From Lathyrus oleraceus (taxonomy: Eukaryota > Streptophyta > Magnoliopsida > Fabales > Fabaceae), in contig NC_066580.1 in the NCBI RefSeq assembly GCF_024323335.1, positions 137,655,648 to 137,719,647 of the forward strand: a stretch of DNA of 64,000 nt, written 5' to 3'. The notes below the pieces were generated by a model. The model was not told where the DNA came from and ran no database searches. It was given only the letters and a program-made list of their open reading frames with translations. Every line of letters starts with the position of its first letter. Within the stretch, counting starts at the first letter, position 1. The position numbers and the translations under genes are program-made. Shown here in pieces: positions 33,549 through 44,758 of this stretch.

Positions 33549-33853
33549 GGATTTCTAAACCCATTGAACATAATGATCCAACGCCATCTCCCAATCTTGA
33601 ATTCCTTGTATTCGAAGCAGAGGAAGATGATGTTGAAGGGGATTCCTAATGAGATTACCCATCTTCTTGAGCACAAAAAGAAGCTCATTCAGCTGTATCA
33701 TGAGAATCAGCAAAACAGTCAAACTGGGGCATTGCAAATGCAATAAAAAAAAAGGAGAGAGGGAGAAAAAGAAAAAAAAGGAATCAAAAATCAATTTTTT
33801 TTTTCAAAAGGAAAAAAAAAAGAAAAGAAAAAAGTATACCCTCAAGTCCCTAG
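33549..33853 (+). pseudogene. Remnant of the pre-RT linker and A-rich deletion scar
   Basis: About 190 bp match the acidic linker that precedes RT in Ogre-A, in two frames (33551-33645 and 33630-33740). Then comes an A/G-rich run at 33744-33836 with blocks of A and a T10 run, and directly after it the INT C-terminus. All of RT, both RNase H domains and the INT catalytic core are absent. Confidence 0.78.
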
Positions 33854-34192
33854 TTGACTGATGCTGAATGGATTCAGAGTCATTATGACCAACTGAATTT
33901 GATCGAAGAGAAGAGATTAACTGCCATGTGCCATGGTCAGTTATATCAGCAGAGAATGAAGAAAGCATTCGATAGGAAGGTCAAGCCTCGTGTGTTCCGA
34001 GAAGGTGACCTCGTGCTCAAGAAAGTCTTGTCTTTCGCGCCCGATTCCAGGGGCAAGTGGGCTCCAAATTACGAGGGTCCATATGTTGTTAAGAGAGCCT
34101 TTTCAGGCGGTGCTTTGATGCTTACAACAATGGATGGGGAGGATTTCACTCGTCCTGTGAATTCAGATGCAGTCAAGAAATACTTTGCCTAA
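33854..34192 (+). pseudogene. Ogre-B integrase C-terminal remnant
   Basis: A 112-codon open stretch aligns with the last part of Ogre-A INT (11440-11771), including the CHGQLYQQRMK, NYEG and DGEDF segments, and ends at TAA 34190-34192. It has no His/Cys finger, no DDE residues and no start codon of its own. Without the core it cannot act as an integrase. Confidence 0.88.
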
Positions 34193-34228
34193 AAAAAAGT
34201 ATATGCAAATCAAAAACAAAATAGCTTG

Positions 34229-34380
34229 CTAAGTTGAAAACCCGAAAGGGCGGCTTAGGCAAAAATGAGTGTCTCGGTGGAGAACCCGAAAGGGTAATCC
34301 AGGCAAAAGTTAGAGACTTGAAAAAAAAACAGAATATTTGCATCCCGCTAAATTGAGTACCTCACCCTGGGGCAATCTAG
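34229..34380 (+). ncRNA. Three hairpins after the Ogre-B INT stop (GAAA-loop family)
   Basis: Hairpin A: CTAAGTT/GGCTTAG (34229-34258) enclosing CCC-GAAA-GGG. Hairpin B: TGGA/TCCA (34278-34301) enclosing ACCC-GAAA-GGGT. Hairpin C: CTAAATTG/CAATCTAG, one mismatch (34348-34380). Each is followed by GGCAAAA. Position, order, loop and tail match the Ogre-A series, but the arms differ. Confidence 0.7.
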
Positions 34381-34880
34381 GCAAAAATGAGGGATTTGGC
34401 AAGTAACTGCATCTTGACAAGACTTTCTGTTCCACAGCTGTCTTTTCGTCAGAGGTTCTCGATTCGTCGCCGACTGAAGCTTCGAATACATCGAGATTCA
34501 AATTGGTAGAGAAAGGATCATTATGTTCAATGTAGCCCTCTTCCAATATATATCACTGATTTCAAATTTGTACAGATCTATGGAGTCTTGCCATTTGCAG
34601 GCTACCATTCCATCAAATCAATTTGAGCTTTTTATCCAATTATTTGCATTCTTATTTGTTTCAATTCAACAAATGTTTTGCATGATTTAATTGATAAAAT
34701 CTCATTGTTTTAAACAAATAAATTTTTCAAATAGTTGTTTTTAACAAAGTGAACATTCACAATGATGAAAGGATACTCAGAATTTCTCAATGCTCTCCCA
34801 AGGGTGGCATGATTTCCAACAGGTAAGACGTTTTGTTCATATTCCTGGCATTGGTTGTATCCTCTTTCTCCTTTTCTGTT
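34381..34880 (+). other. Ogre-B 3' UTR, proximal part
   Basis: Non-coding; AT-rich at 34560-34760. I see no gene or clear repeat. Confidence 0.5.
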
Positions 34881-34889
34881 GGTGGGGTT

Positions 34890-36130
34890 GTTCCCCAAGC
34901 AGAGTGGTTGGTGGGGTTGTTCCCCAAGTAGAGCTTTTGTTGGGGTTGTTCCCCAAGCAGATGTTGTTGAAGACTTCGTTTCTTCTTCAGCAGTAGTCTC
35001 CCCCCAGTGCAGTCGCTAGCAGAGTTGTTGTTTCTCTCCTCAGCATGGTGGCTTTCTTTTTAAAGATTCAGTGGTTGGTGGATTGATATCCCGGTACTTT
35101 ACCGCTTTCCCCAGCGTTGTCGCAAGCAGGGTTGTTGCTATCTTTCCTCAGCACAGTCGCTAGTGGAATCTATGATATATCCCCAGAGCAGAGCGCTTGT
35201 GGAAGACTTCGTTTCCTCCAGCAGTAGTCTCTTCCCCGGCCAAGTCGCCAGCGGAGTTGCTATGCCCCCCGTTAGAGCGCTTATCCTGTCAGCAGAGCAG
35301 TGATTATGGTCCTCCTCAGCAGTTGTGGGTGTTCTCCTCAAAAGAGTCAGCATTTAGTGGTTGATCCCAGCTCTCTTCCATATCCCCAGTGGATTCTTCA
35401 GTGAATTCCTCAGTGGAGTCGTCAGTAGATTTGTGGCTTGGTGGATTGCATTTATGCAAAATCCCCAAAAGAGTTGGTATCCCCAACAGAGCCAGAATCC
35501 CCGACAGAATCAGGATTACATCTGGGATAACCCCCCCTCAGAGTTTCCGCCAGAGTTGGTATCCTCGACAGAGTTGCTTTTGTGGTAGTTTCTGCTTGTT
35601 GAAACCTTCCCCGGTAGGGTCGGTTGGTGGTCTATCATCCAGAAATTGTGGTTGACTGCCTGATTGCTTTTGATCCTCAGTAGAGTGGCTTGTTGCAGAA
35701 TCTACTTGTGTGATCTGTTTTTCCTTCAGTGGGTGTATTCCCGATGGAATGACTACCAGTGTTCTCCCTAGGTAGAGTTGCTTGTGCAGTTGGATTCTAC
35801 ATGGATGATTTGTTCTCCCTCAGTGGGTTGTTCCCCAGTGGAGTTGAGTGGAGTTGCTTTCATAGCAGTTCTTGCTGGTGCAGTGAATTCTTGATCCCCT
35901 GCAGATATCTCGGGATTTCTCCAGTTCCCTAACAGATTTGTCTTTGTGGCTGTTTGTGCCTGTTGTGACTTTCTGTACCCCAGTTGGGTTGATTGTTGAT
36001 CCATCACTCAGAGATTTTGTGATATCTCTGATCTTTTGCCTCCCCGCAGATCTTTGCTTTTCAGCAATGTAGATCTCCAGCAGATTGGCTTTCCAGTTGG
36101 TTTTTTCCCCTGGAAGTATAGTACCGGGCG
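34890..36130 (+). repeat. Array of tRNA-Arg-3'-end-like (anti-PBS) motifs, Ogre-B 3' UTR
   Basis: Many degenerate TCCCCAGCAGAGTCG-like motifs, densest at 34890-35290: 34892, 34921, 34949, 35010, 35109, 35149, 35180, 35233. They continue more sparsely to about 36130. Some include the AGTCGC or AGTCGCCA end (35022, 35242), i.e. nearly the full complement of the PBS. The same CCCCAG core reappears after individual hairpins further downstream. Confidence 0.68.
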
Positions 36131-37062
36131 GTTGATTCCTGGGCCTGTTTGTGTTAGAATTGTCTGTTTTGTCAGCATTCATCAAACATAAATCACGCAT
36201 ATTCATGCATAATCATAAAACATTCAGATATTCATGTTGCATTTTTTTGCCATATATCTCTTGTTTTTTGTCTCTTGCTATGGGTTTTACAGATCTTTCC
36301 AATGGATCTTCCCAAGCAGATGTTGGGTGTTTAAATCTCTCCATATAGAGTCAGCCCCATAAGCAGAAAGTGTCTGTCTTTCCTTCTGCAATTCCCCACT
36401 GAGATATGTCCTCGTGGATGACGGTTTCTTCCGTTTCCTCCCAACACATATATTGGGATGGATGTTTCCTATTGAGCTATATCCTCATAGGACGAGTCTT
36501 AATTCAGTCTGTCTTTTCGGATCAAACCCGAATTGGCATTGGTCAACTGTTTCTTGTGCTTCCCTGTGGAATAAATGAATGATTTGCCCAGTAACCGGCA
36601 TTAATTCTTTTTATCCCCAGCGGAATCTTTTTGGGCCTCTACCCAGTAACCGGTAGTTGTAAGTCCTATGTTTCCTCTTGGCGGAATTTGTGGTTATATA
36701 CCTTTTATTCCTCAGCAAGAGTCGTTTGGTTTTCTACCCAATATTCGGTAGTTGTAAATCCTAGTTTTTCTGCTCTCCAGCAGTTGATGGTTTGTTATAA
36801 ACCCTATCTTGTTTCCCGTGCGGATTTGTGATTCTTTCATTCCCCACGTGGAGTTGTTGGTTTTCTACCCAATATTCGGTGGATGTAAACCCTAATCCTT
36901 TTTATCCTCATCAGAGTTGATGGCTACTACCCAGTATTCGGTAGTTGTAAGTCCTATCTCTTTTCCCCTAGCAGAGGTAACCTTTGTGGTTCATTCTGGT
37001 TGACGGTGGATTTTGTGCTGTTGTGGTTTTTATTCCCAATGGAGTCTGTGCTTTTTGTGGAT

Positions 37063-37814
37063 AATTGCCGGTTGCTAGCAATTTTATCCCCAGCCAGGTT
37101 TTGGTATTCTACCCCGTATTCGGTAGTTGTAAACCCTAATTTCTCCCCTTTTGCAGAGTTAACCTTGTTATTCATCCTAACCGATGATGGTTACTCTTTG
37201 TGGTTATCTTTATTCAATGTTCGATGTTGATATTCCTCCTTTGCTTGTGGACAATTGCCGGTTGCTAGCAATTGTATCCCCAGCAAGTCGTCTTCTGGAT
37301 CATTGCCGTATGCTTGCAATGTTATTCTCTTTGAAGTCGCTGGTGGGTCCTTTCACCGTTTGCTAGTGATTTGTTCCCCGGATCATTGATTGTTTATCAA
37401 TGCATCCCCAGCTGGTCCTTGTGGGTAATTGCCGGATGCTTGCAATTCATCCCCAGCGAGTCTTCTTTCATTTACCCGTTTGCTTGGTAATGATTGTTGC
37501 CCTCTTTTGATTGGTCATCATTATATACCTAGTTTTGGTACCCCGATGCCTTTCTTTTTCGGTCGATTTATCCTTTGTTAACCCAGTAACCGGTTATGGA
37601 TAATCTTCCATGCGAGTATACTATCCACGTTCTGACGGTAATGGATAATATATCTCATGCACTCTTCAGTCGAAGCCTTTTTGTGTTTCCCTAGTCGAGT
37701 AAGATTCGTTATTTCCCTTTGCGGAATCGAATATTCTTTGTTGTTGGGTAATTGCCGGATGCTTGCAATTTATCCCTTTGAGTTGTCTTTCGTTTACCCG
37801 TATGCTTGGTAACG
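37063..37814 (+). repeat. Hairpin family with 9-base loop CGKWTGCTW
   Basis: Eight hairpins with loop CGGTTGCTA, CGTATGCTT, CGTTTGCTA, CGTTTGCTT or CGGATGCTT. Arms: AATTGC/GCAATT (37063, 37427, 37750), CAATTGC/GCAATTG (37252), CATTGC/GCAATG (37301), TCAC/GTGA (37353), TTACC/GGTAA (37472) and TTACC/GGTAA (37794). The last two extend past a conserved unpaired T into CA/TG or CG/CG. Most are followed by ATCCCCAG. Confidence 0.78.
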
Positions 37815-38201
37815 ATTGTCTCTCTTTTTGGTTGGTCACCTATTATATACCTCGGTATCTCTGGTGTCTCTTCCTTTTCGAGTATATTATTCACGTTCTG
37901 ACGGTAATGAATAATATGTCTCATGCGCTCTTTGGTTGGAGTCCTTTGTTGATCTTCCCCAATAGAGTAAGATTCGTATTCTTTGTAGAATCGAATATCC
38001 ATCCTTTAACCAGTTTGTGTTTCGGATGATGAGTGTTTTGACATATATACCAATTCACGTTTTCGGTTGGTCACCTATTATATACCCAGTAACCGGTATC
38101 CCTGGTGTTTTCTTCCATGCGAGTATGTTATCTACGTTCTGACGGTAATAGATAATATGTCTCATGCGAGTATTCTATCCACGTTCTGACGGTAATGGAT
38201 A
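37622..38201 (+). repeat. Hairpin family with 14-base loop CGTTCTGACGGTAA
   Basis: Four copies with an invariant loop. Arms: TATCCA/TGGATA (37622-37647), TATTCA/TGAATA (37888-37913), TATCTA/TAGATA (38129-38154) and TATCCA/TGGATA (38176-38201). The stems extend outward through AT pairs and a GAG/CTC pair set. Flanks GCGAGTAT and CTCATGC are also conserved. Confidence 0.8.
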
Positions 38202-38567
38202 TTATATCTCATGCACTCTTTGGGTTTGTGTCCCCAGTTGAGTAAGATTCGTTTTTCCCGTTGTGGATTCGAATGTCCATCCTGTAAGTCGATTTGCTTT
38301 TTCAAGCCCTCCTTTCGGATGATGAGTGTCTTGGCATATATACCAATTCACGCTTTGGTCGGTCACCTATTATATACTTCGGTATCCCTGGTGTTCCTTT
38401 CTTTCTGCTCCCTATTATGACCTTGGTCCCCTGTGGAGTCAGATTTTCCTGAGTTGATGTACCTTTTTCAGGTCTTTCTCAGATGTTTGGATGATTGATA
38501 TCTCTCACCCTTATACCGGTCTTAGATATTCATTCTTCCTGAGTTTGTTACCCTTATACCGGTAACA

Positions 38568-39189
38568 CCTCATTTCTTTGTTGCTTCCCCGTGAGAGTCT
38601 CTTTGTTGGACCTTCTCCAGTGGAGTTTCCTGTTGTGATTTTACCCTTTTGTTGTATTGGCGTTTTCCCCAATATATGCAATTTTCTCCGGCGGGGAGGT
38701 TCTTTGTGAATCCGTTCCTTGATCCGAGTCCAGATTTTTATCCGAAGTATCCTTTGTGGATAGTTTGAGTCAGCTTGTATTTTTCCAATGGATGTGTCTT
38801 CCTTTGGAAATTTCCTTTTCCCCAGTGTGAGTCCTTCACTCCCCAGTAATGTCTCTAGTCTAGTCGTGTTTTGGTCACACTGTGTCAGTTTTGTTTTTCC
38901 TAATTCAGAGTCGTGTCCTGCTCACGCATTCTTTTCTTTTTATCCCCAATAAGAATCCCCGTGAGAGTCTTGCTAGAGTCTCTGTTCCTGGTGAGTGTAT
39001 TACTCCAATGGATTGTCTTCTCTTCTATGTGAACCATATTCCCCACAGAATTTGTTTCTTTTGCATGCATACATCCTGCATCATGAGGTCTCTTAGGGAC
39101 CAAAATTTGTCTCATTACTGTTATTTAAGCTCATTCTACCGCGTCAAGATGAAGATTTCTAAACTTCACTTCTCCGGGTAGAATGACCT
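38568..39189 (+). other. Ogre-B 3' UTR, distal part
   Basis: Non-coding, pyrimidine-rich, with scattered CCCCAGTG and CCGTGAGAGTC motifs. No gene seen; the short ORFs 38882-39181 (+) and 38900-39115 (-) lack recognisable features. Confidence 0.5.
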
Positions 39190-39203
39190 TAAATAGGGGC
39201 ATC
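39190..39203 (+). other. Polypurine tract of Ogre-B
   Basis: TAAATAGGGGCATC directly before the 3' LTR; similar to the Ogre-A tract. Confidence 0.82.
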
Positions 39204-42200
39204 TGTAAGACCCCAATTTTGTCCATAAGATCCCTCATGGCATCATATCATATCATATCATTGCCTCAAGGATCTTTGTGCACCTTGCCTCCTTCCCTAG
39301 GGATGGGTCATCTTTTTTGAGTGATTTCTTGATCACCAAGCATGTTTTGCATTTGTATATCATTGCTTTTCATTTGTTTACTAACCAAAAGTACAAAAAT
39401 ATTGTCATCTAACCTTGTTACTTGCAGATGAAGCAGACATTAGGTCAAACAGGTCAAAGGCAAGTCATTGAGCAATAAATGGTGGCCATTCTGAAGAATT
39501 TGGGCACCATGATCATTCATAAGAGTTCATGTGAGCTTTGATATCATTTTGAATCAAGGTCTCAAGTGGATGAGGCTTGAACTTCATCTGATCATGTTCA
39601 GGTCAGCTGAAACCCTAGAAAAGTCAACACAAGTCAACTGTGCATGCAACCATGGATTTGAAGGTGGGAAATGGTTAGAGAGGCCTCATTCATGTCCATA
39701 CAGGTCTCATTTGACATTTCAAACATCAACAATGAAGAATTTGAGGTCAGATGGAAAGTTTCCAAAAATAGTAAGTGACGTGTAATTTCAAACTGCCAAA
39801 AATGGAAAGGTCTTCTCCTCAAGATTACATCATCAAGCAAGCTTCAAATGAAATTTTGTCCAACATGAAAGTTGAATATCTTGCTCTCACCTTTCCAAAA
39901 AGTCCAAGAACATCCATTTCTCATGTGTGGTTGAAAAGTTATGGATCAATCATTGCCAAGAAATTTTGAACTTCAAGCTTGCATAACTTTTGCACCAAAA
40001 GGCCAAATGGATTGGTTCTTTTTGTGACATTTCCATCTTGATATGCTCTATCATAATCATGCATCACATTTCATCAATTCTCATCACAAAAATATTGCAT
40101 GTCTCACTTGAATTTAATTTGAATTTTGGAGGGAAAGTATCAATTTGAAAAATATGCATTATTTTCAATTCCAACCAATTTCATTTGCATCCAAACAGAT
40201 TTTTAAACTTGCTCCAAGTGAAATTCATGCACTGTAGCATTGCCATGCACATGTGAGGGTGTATTTGCCATTTTGCATAAACATTCCAATTTCACTAATC
40301 TTTTGCATTTTGGCTAATGGTGATTAACAAGCATGATTAAGGCATCATATATAAAGCTAATCATAACAGAAAATGCTAACAACAACTTCACAAACTCAGA
40401 TCTGAAAATTCTCTCTCCAAATTCTCTCAACTTTTTCATCGAATTCTTCATCTCTTTTGCTTGTTTCTTGGTTTGTGCATCATCTACAAGCATTGTTGAA
40501 GATTATTGAAGCTGGATCTTGAAGAATTCTGCAAGAATCGTGACTGTTGAAGCTTGTGCATATCCATGGCAGTTGAAGTTTCCAGAGAGATCGAGCATTG
40601 TTGAGCTGTTCTTCATCATCCATTCACCTATCCAAGCAGTGTGGAGCATCTGTTTCGCATTTCCAGGACTTGAATCAAGCAAATCAACTTCTGCATCTTC
40701 ATTGAGGTTAGAATTCGAATGCTCCAATTCTTGAAATAATCATGTGCACCTTGTAGATCTTTGAACATAGGTTATGCTGAGCTTTAGATCGTGAATTTTC
40801 ATGCAGTATTCAGTTAGTTATCATGATTTGAAGTTTGATTGTTGAAACTTTCTTTGCTCGATTCTTTTGATATAGTTAGAATTAGATGAAATCAATGCTG
40901 GATTGTTGATGTGTGATGCAAGATGAATCTATTGGTATGTGTCTCATGAATTTCTGTGCATGTTGGATCTTGATGATGAAGAACACGATGAATATGTGAT
41001 GAATGTCTAGGTTTTCGTTTTTCAGAAATGCTTTGATCTTGCCTGGCCGAGTTTGCATGCGTTTTGTTGTTTTTCGCTCATGTAGTGGTCCATGTGTTGG
41101 CTTCTGATTGGCTAGCGTTTCAATTAAATGAAACGCTGTGTTTCACCTGGCGCCACAATTTGAATGCGTGCGCGGTTCGATCCTCCTGTTGGACATTTCC
41201 AAATAATTGCCTTGCATTTTATTTCACATGTTATCCATGTTCTTGCTACTTCATTCATGATTTTTATTTTTTTCTCTTTCATTCAAAAATCCATAACTCC
41301 ATGATTACTTATCCAATTCACATGAGGTTTTTTGCACAATGATCTTCATGATGTCTTCTATTTGCTGGATATGTTTACAGAATTTGTGCACGGTTGAAAA
41401 TGTTTTTGGCCTAGGGTTTATGTTTGTATGTCATACCTTGCACCTTGCTTGCTATTTTCTTTGTGAAATGATGATGGTTAATCCAATGAACATGAAAATT
41501 GACATGCATAAACTAGACATCCTAATGGTCATTTTGGTATATAGTTTGCATTTTTCTCATTTCTGGATGTTGAGTTATGATGTGATTAATGGGGGTGTGA
41601 CAATGTGTGTCACACCTTGGCTTACTTGATTTGTTGATTTTATTTACCATGCCAATTAAATGCCAAATGATGTGATTTTTTGCATGATGTTTCTTCTGGA
41701 TGTTAGGATTGCTCATGATGTTTTAGGGAATTTTCGATTCCATTTCTGATTTGTTTGATATTTTTCTTTCTGGATTGCCATTTGTGAACTTCAATGATTT
41801 GTGAAATGCTTGATGTTTATCATATGAACTTGAAATTTTGCACATGTTTGCTAGACACTTTGAAGTTTATTTTTGCTTTGGTTTGAGTCTTTTATCACTT
41901 GTCATCTCTGTTTTAGGATTGCCTTAAGTTGATGTATCAATTTGTGCCTCCTTTGAGTTTGTTTATGCTTACCTTGACTTCGTGAATTTGATTGACTTGC
42001 TTATACTTGTCCAAATGCATTGATTTTTGGTATGATGATCCTTTGATGTGTGCTGTTTAGCCATGATTTTTCTTGGGATTTATTGAATCATTTTTGAGTT
42101 GATGTGAATTGGTTCATTCTGTTTACTTCAATGAGTTTTCAACTTGCATGCTTTGACATGATTTGTTTGTAAAATGAAATTGGTTGATGCTTTTGACATG

Positions 42201-44753
42201 AGACCACTTGGATGATGTTCTTATTTGATTAAGCTTGATTCTTGTCAATTTTCATGTTCTGTTTTAAATTTTTTCCTCATCTTTGACCCTAGGCTTTGGC
42301 CTAAGGGTTTGCTTCTCATCTTTGAGCTTTGTTTTCAGGTTGAACATCCAAGCTAAATAATTGTCGATGATCCATCATTTGAGCACTTGATGTTTACCAT
42401 TGTCTACTAACTTTGTGTGTTTTGTAGGGCTGTTAACTCATTTGAGCATAATTTGTGGCTTATGCCTTGCTTATTGGGTTTGACTGTTGATATTAACTAT
42501 TGTTGGTTTGTCTAAACTGTGTACTGATTTGTGTGATGTTTCCACAGGTACATTTAGTTGCTTAAGTTCACTTTGAACTTGCTTTTGCTTGGTTGCTTAG
42601 CCAATTAGGTATAATTTCTCTTCTTCATGTAGTCTGGAAGACCTGGCTTGTTATGTGGCCAGGCACCTGTCTGAAGTCCTCCTTAAGAGGCAATGTTTGT
42701 GATTGTTTATCTTTGTCCCCAAGCAGGAAAAGTCTTTTTGATAAGGCAATTGGTAGATACAAGAGATGTGTAGTCCATCTCCTACTATTCTGTGTGTCAT
42801 CCCTTTGCTCACATTACATGTTGAAGCATTGTGGATCTTAACCCAAGATCTATAGAGTCATTAACTTGTGGAGAGAGTTCCAACTTTCTGAACTCCCACA
42901 CCTTCTATCATTCAATGCTCTCTCTGACCAGAGATAGAAGCCATGAGGCACACCCCTCATATACTTTCATCTGTTTCACCTTAACTCTCAATGTTAAGGT
43001 TAAGAGCACCACTTACCCCATTCCAGTTGACTTTACAGTCTAACCCTTGCTTGAGCCTAATTGCTTGTATATAGTGTGTGCTAACTGAATCATTGATTGC
43101 TTATTGGTTCATCTGTACATGTTTGCTTGTTTGCCTTTGTGCATTTATCATCATTGATTGTTCATTATTGCATGATCATCATTTCATATCTTTGTGACAC
43201 ATCTTTGTTTGTCCATTGAGGAATCAACTGTAAGTCCATTCATTGGCCATTGTTCCTATGATTTGGAAGGGATTGAGTGTAAGACCATTTCATTGGCCAC
43301 TTATGTCCTCTTTGCTTATTATTTGTTTGTTGTATGTGAGGATTCAATTGTAAGTCCATGTTGTTGGCATTTGTTTTCCCATGATCATCTGTTGGAGATT
43401 GGAATAAGTCCAGATAGATTGGCATCTGATATCCATGTTTGTTTGTTTTAGGAGATTGGTGTAAATCCATTTATTGGTATCCGATATCCAGTTTGTTTTG
43501 TGAGATTGGTGTAAGTCCAGTTGATTGGCATCCAGTATCATTTCTTTGTTTGTTTCAGGAGATTAGAGTAAGCCCAGATAGATTGGCATCTGATATCCAT
43601 GTTCTGTTTTGCTTTAGGAGACTAGTATAAGTCCATTGAGTGGCATCTGGTATCCATCTTTGTTTTAGGATATTGGTATAAGTCCAGTAATTGGCATCCG
43701 GTATCCGCTTTTGTTAACCTTGCTTGACACTTTGTTTACCTGTTATTTGCATTGTTACCTATTCCAGAGGACACACTTGAATCATCTTCCATATGATTTC
43801 AAGAGGTGAACATCTAAGAAGTTTTACTTCCTCACCCTTCCATTTTTGTGTGTGTTTTCAAAACACTCTTTTCACATGATAATTCAAAAACTTTGACATA
43901 TATTGTGCAAACATTTTCATCTCTTTTCAAATTAGAAACCTAGGCTTTAGGCCTTTGACTTTTCAAACTCCATTTCATAATACTTCTTTTGAATCAATTC
44001 TAATCATACTTCGACCATACTTTTCATGAATACTCAAATCAATTAATCTCACTCACTCAATTGCTTTTGTGGCCCAAGCCCACTTCTTACTCAAGTTTTC
44101 ATGCATTAGCCATAGGTTTGATTTATCCTAGTTGGTTGATGTTAATCTCACCTTTTGTCCTTAGTGATTGAATTGTAAGACTTCCTTGCTTATTATAGGG
44201 TTAACCCCTCACTAGCAAGTTGAAGCTTTTCTCACATGGTGGACTTGTTGTTTGTATAAGGTTGAGTTTTCTCCCGTGGATAACGAAAGACCTTAGGGCT
44301 TTTTTTTAAAATGAACCCACTCATATTTTGGAAATCTTTTAGCCGAACTACGGCATTTTGATCCTTACCTTCCATGGAAAGGTACGTAGGCAACGGGTTC
44401 ATCCGTTCAAACACAAAAACAATAAAAATTGTATATTCTTTTCTCATCCCTTCAATCAATGTTTGCACAATATATGTCATAAACAAATAAACTTTTTATA
44501 CAACAAGTGTGAAAAGAGGTTCCCTAGGAGTACCTAGGACGTGATGGGTGCCTAACACCTTCCCATTGCGTAATTAACCCCTTACCCAGATCTCTGACCT
44601 TTTCATTAGTTTTCTATGTGTAAAACTTCTTAGGCTTTTGTTCGCTTTTTAGCCAATCCTTTGGATAAATAAAAGTGTGGTGGCGACTCTATCTTTGTAT
44701 GCTTTGCTTTTGATTTAATCAATAAATCATAAAGTGATGAATACACCGCTACA
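39204..44753 (+). repeat. 3' LTR of Ogre-B
   Basis: 5550 bp, starts TGTAAGACCCC and ends CGCTACA. Nearly identical to 21629-27196 except for scattered substitutions and an 18-bp deletion near 41788 that accounts exactly for the length difference. Repeats the structured domain (42642-42999), the nine-unit repeat (about 43217-43707) and the CTACG stem (44348-44389). One substitution (26796 G, A in this copy near 44354) lies in the stem's internal loop. Confidence 0.93.
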
Positions 44754-44758
44754 AGAGG
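44754..44758. other. Target-site duplication of Ogre-B, right (AGAGG)
   Basis: Matches 21624-21628. Confidence 0.93.

Larger units (their letters stand above)
36585..38567 (+). repeat. Hairpin family with 8-base loop (CAGTAACC / CARTATTC / CTTATACC)
   Basis: Nine hairpins at 36585, 36639, 36734, 36865, 36927, 37109, 37579, 38082 and 38546. All have CC/GG at the loop and an 8-base loop. Arms include TGCC/GGCA, CTACC/GGTAG (several), TAACC/GGTTA, ATACC/GGTAT and TGTTACC/GGTAACA. Confidence 0.72.
21629..44753 (+). mobile_element. Ogre-B: complete 23.1-kb LTR retrotransposon lacking RT-RNase H-INT core
   Basis: Bounded by 5-bp AGAGG duplications and two LTRs of 5568 and 5550 bp. Contents: PBS, 1-kb leader, ORF1 (one stop), gag-PR (open), short A-rich pol scar, INT C-terminus, 5-kb hairpin-rich 3' UTR, purine tract. 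By eye the LTRs differ at roughly 35-40 positions plus one 18-bp deletion (near 41788), about 0.7%, so the insertion is recent. With a commonly used plant rate near 1e-8 per site per year this would be a few hundred thousand years. It cannot supply its own RT or integrase core. Confidence 0.93.
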
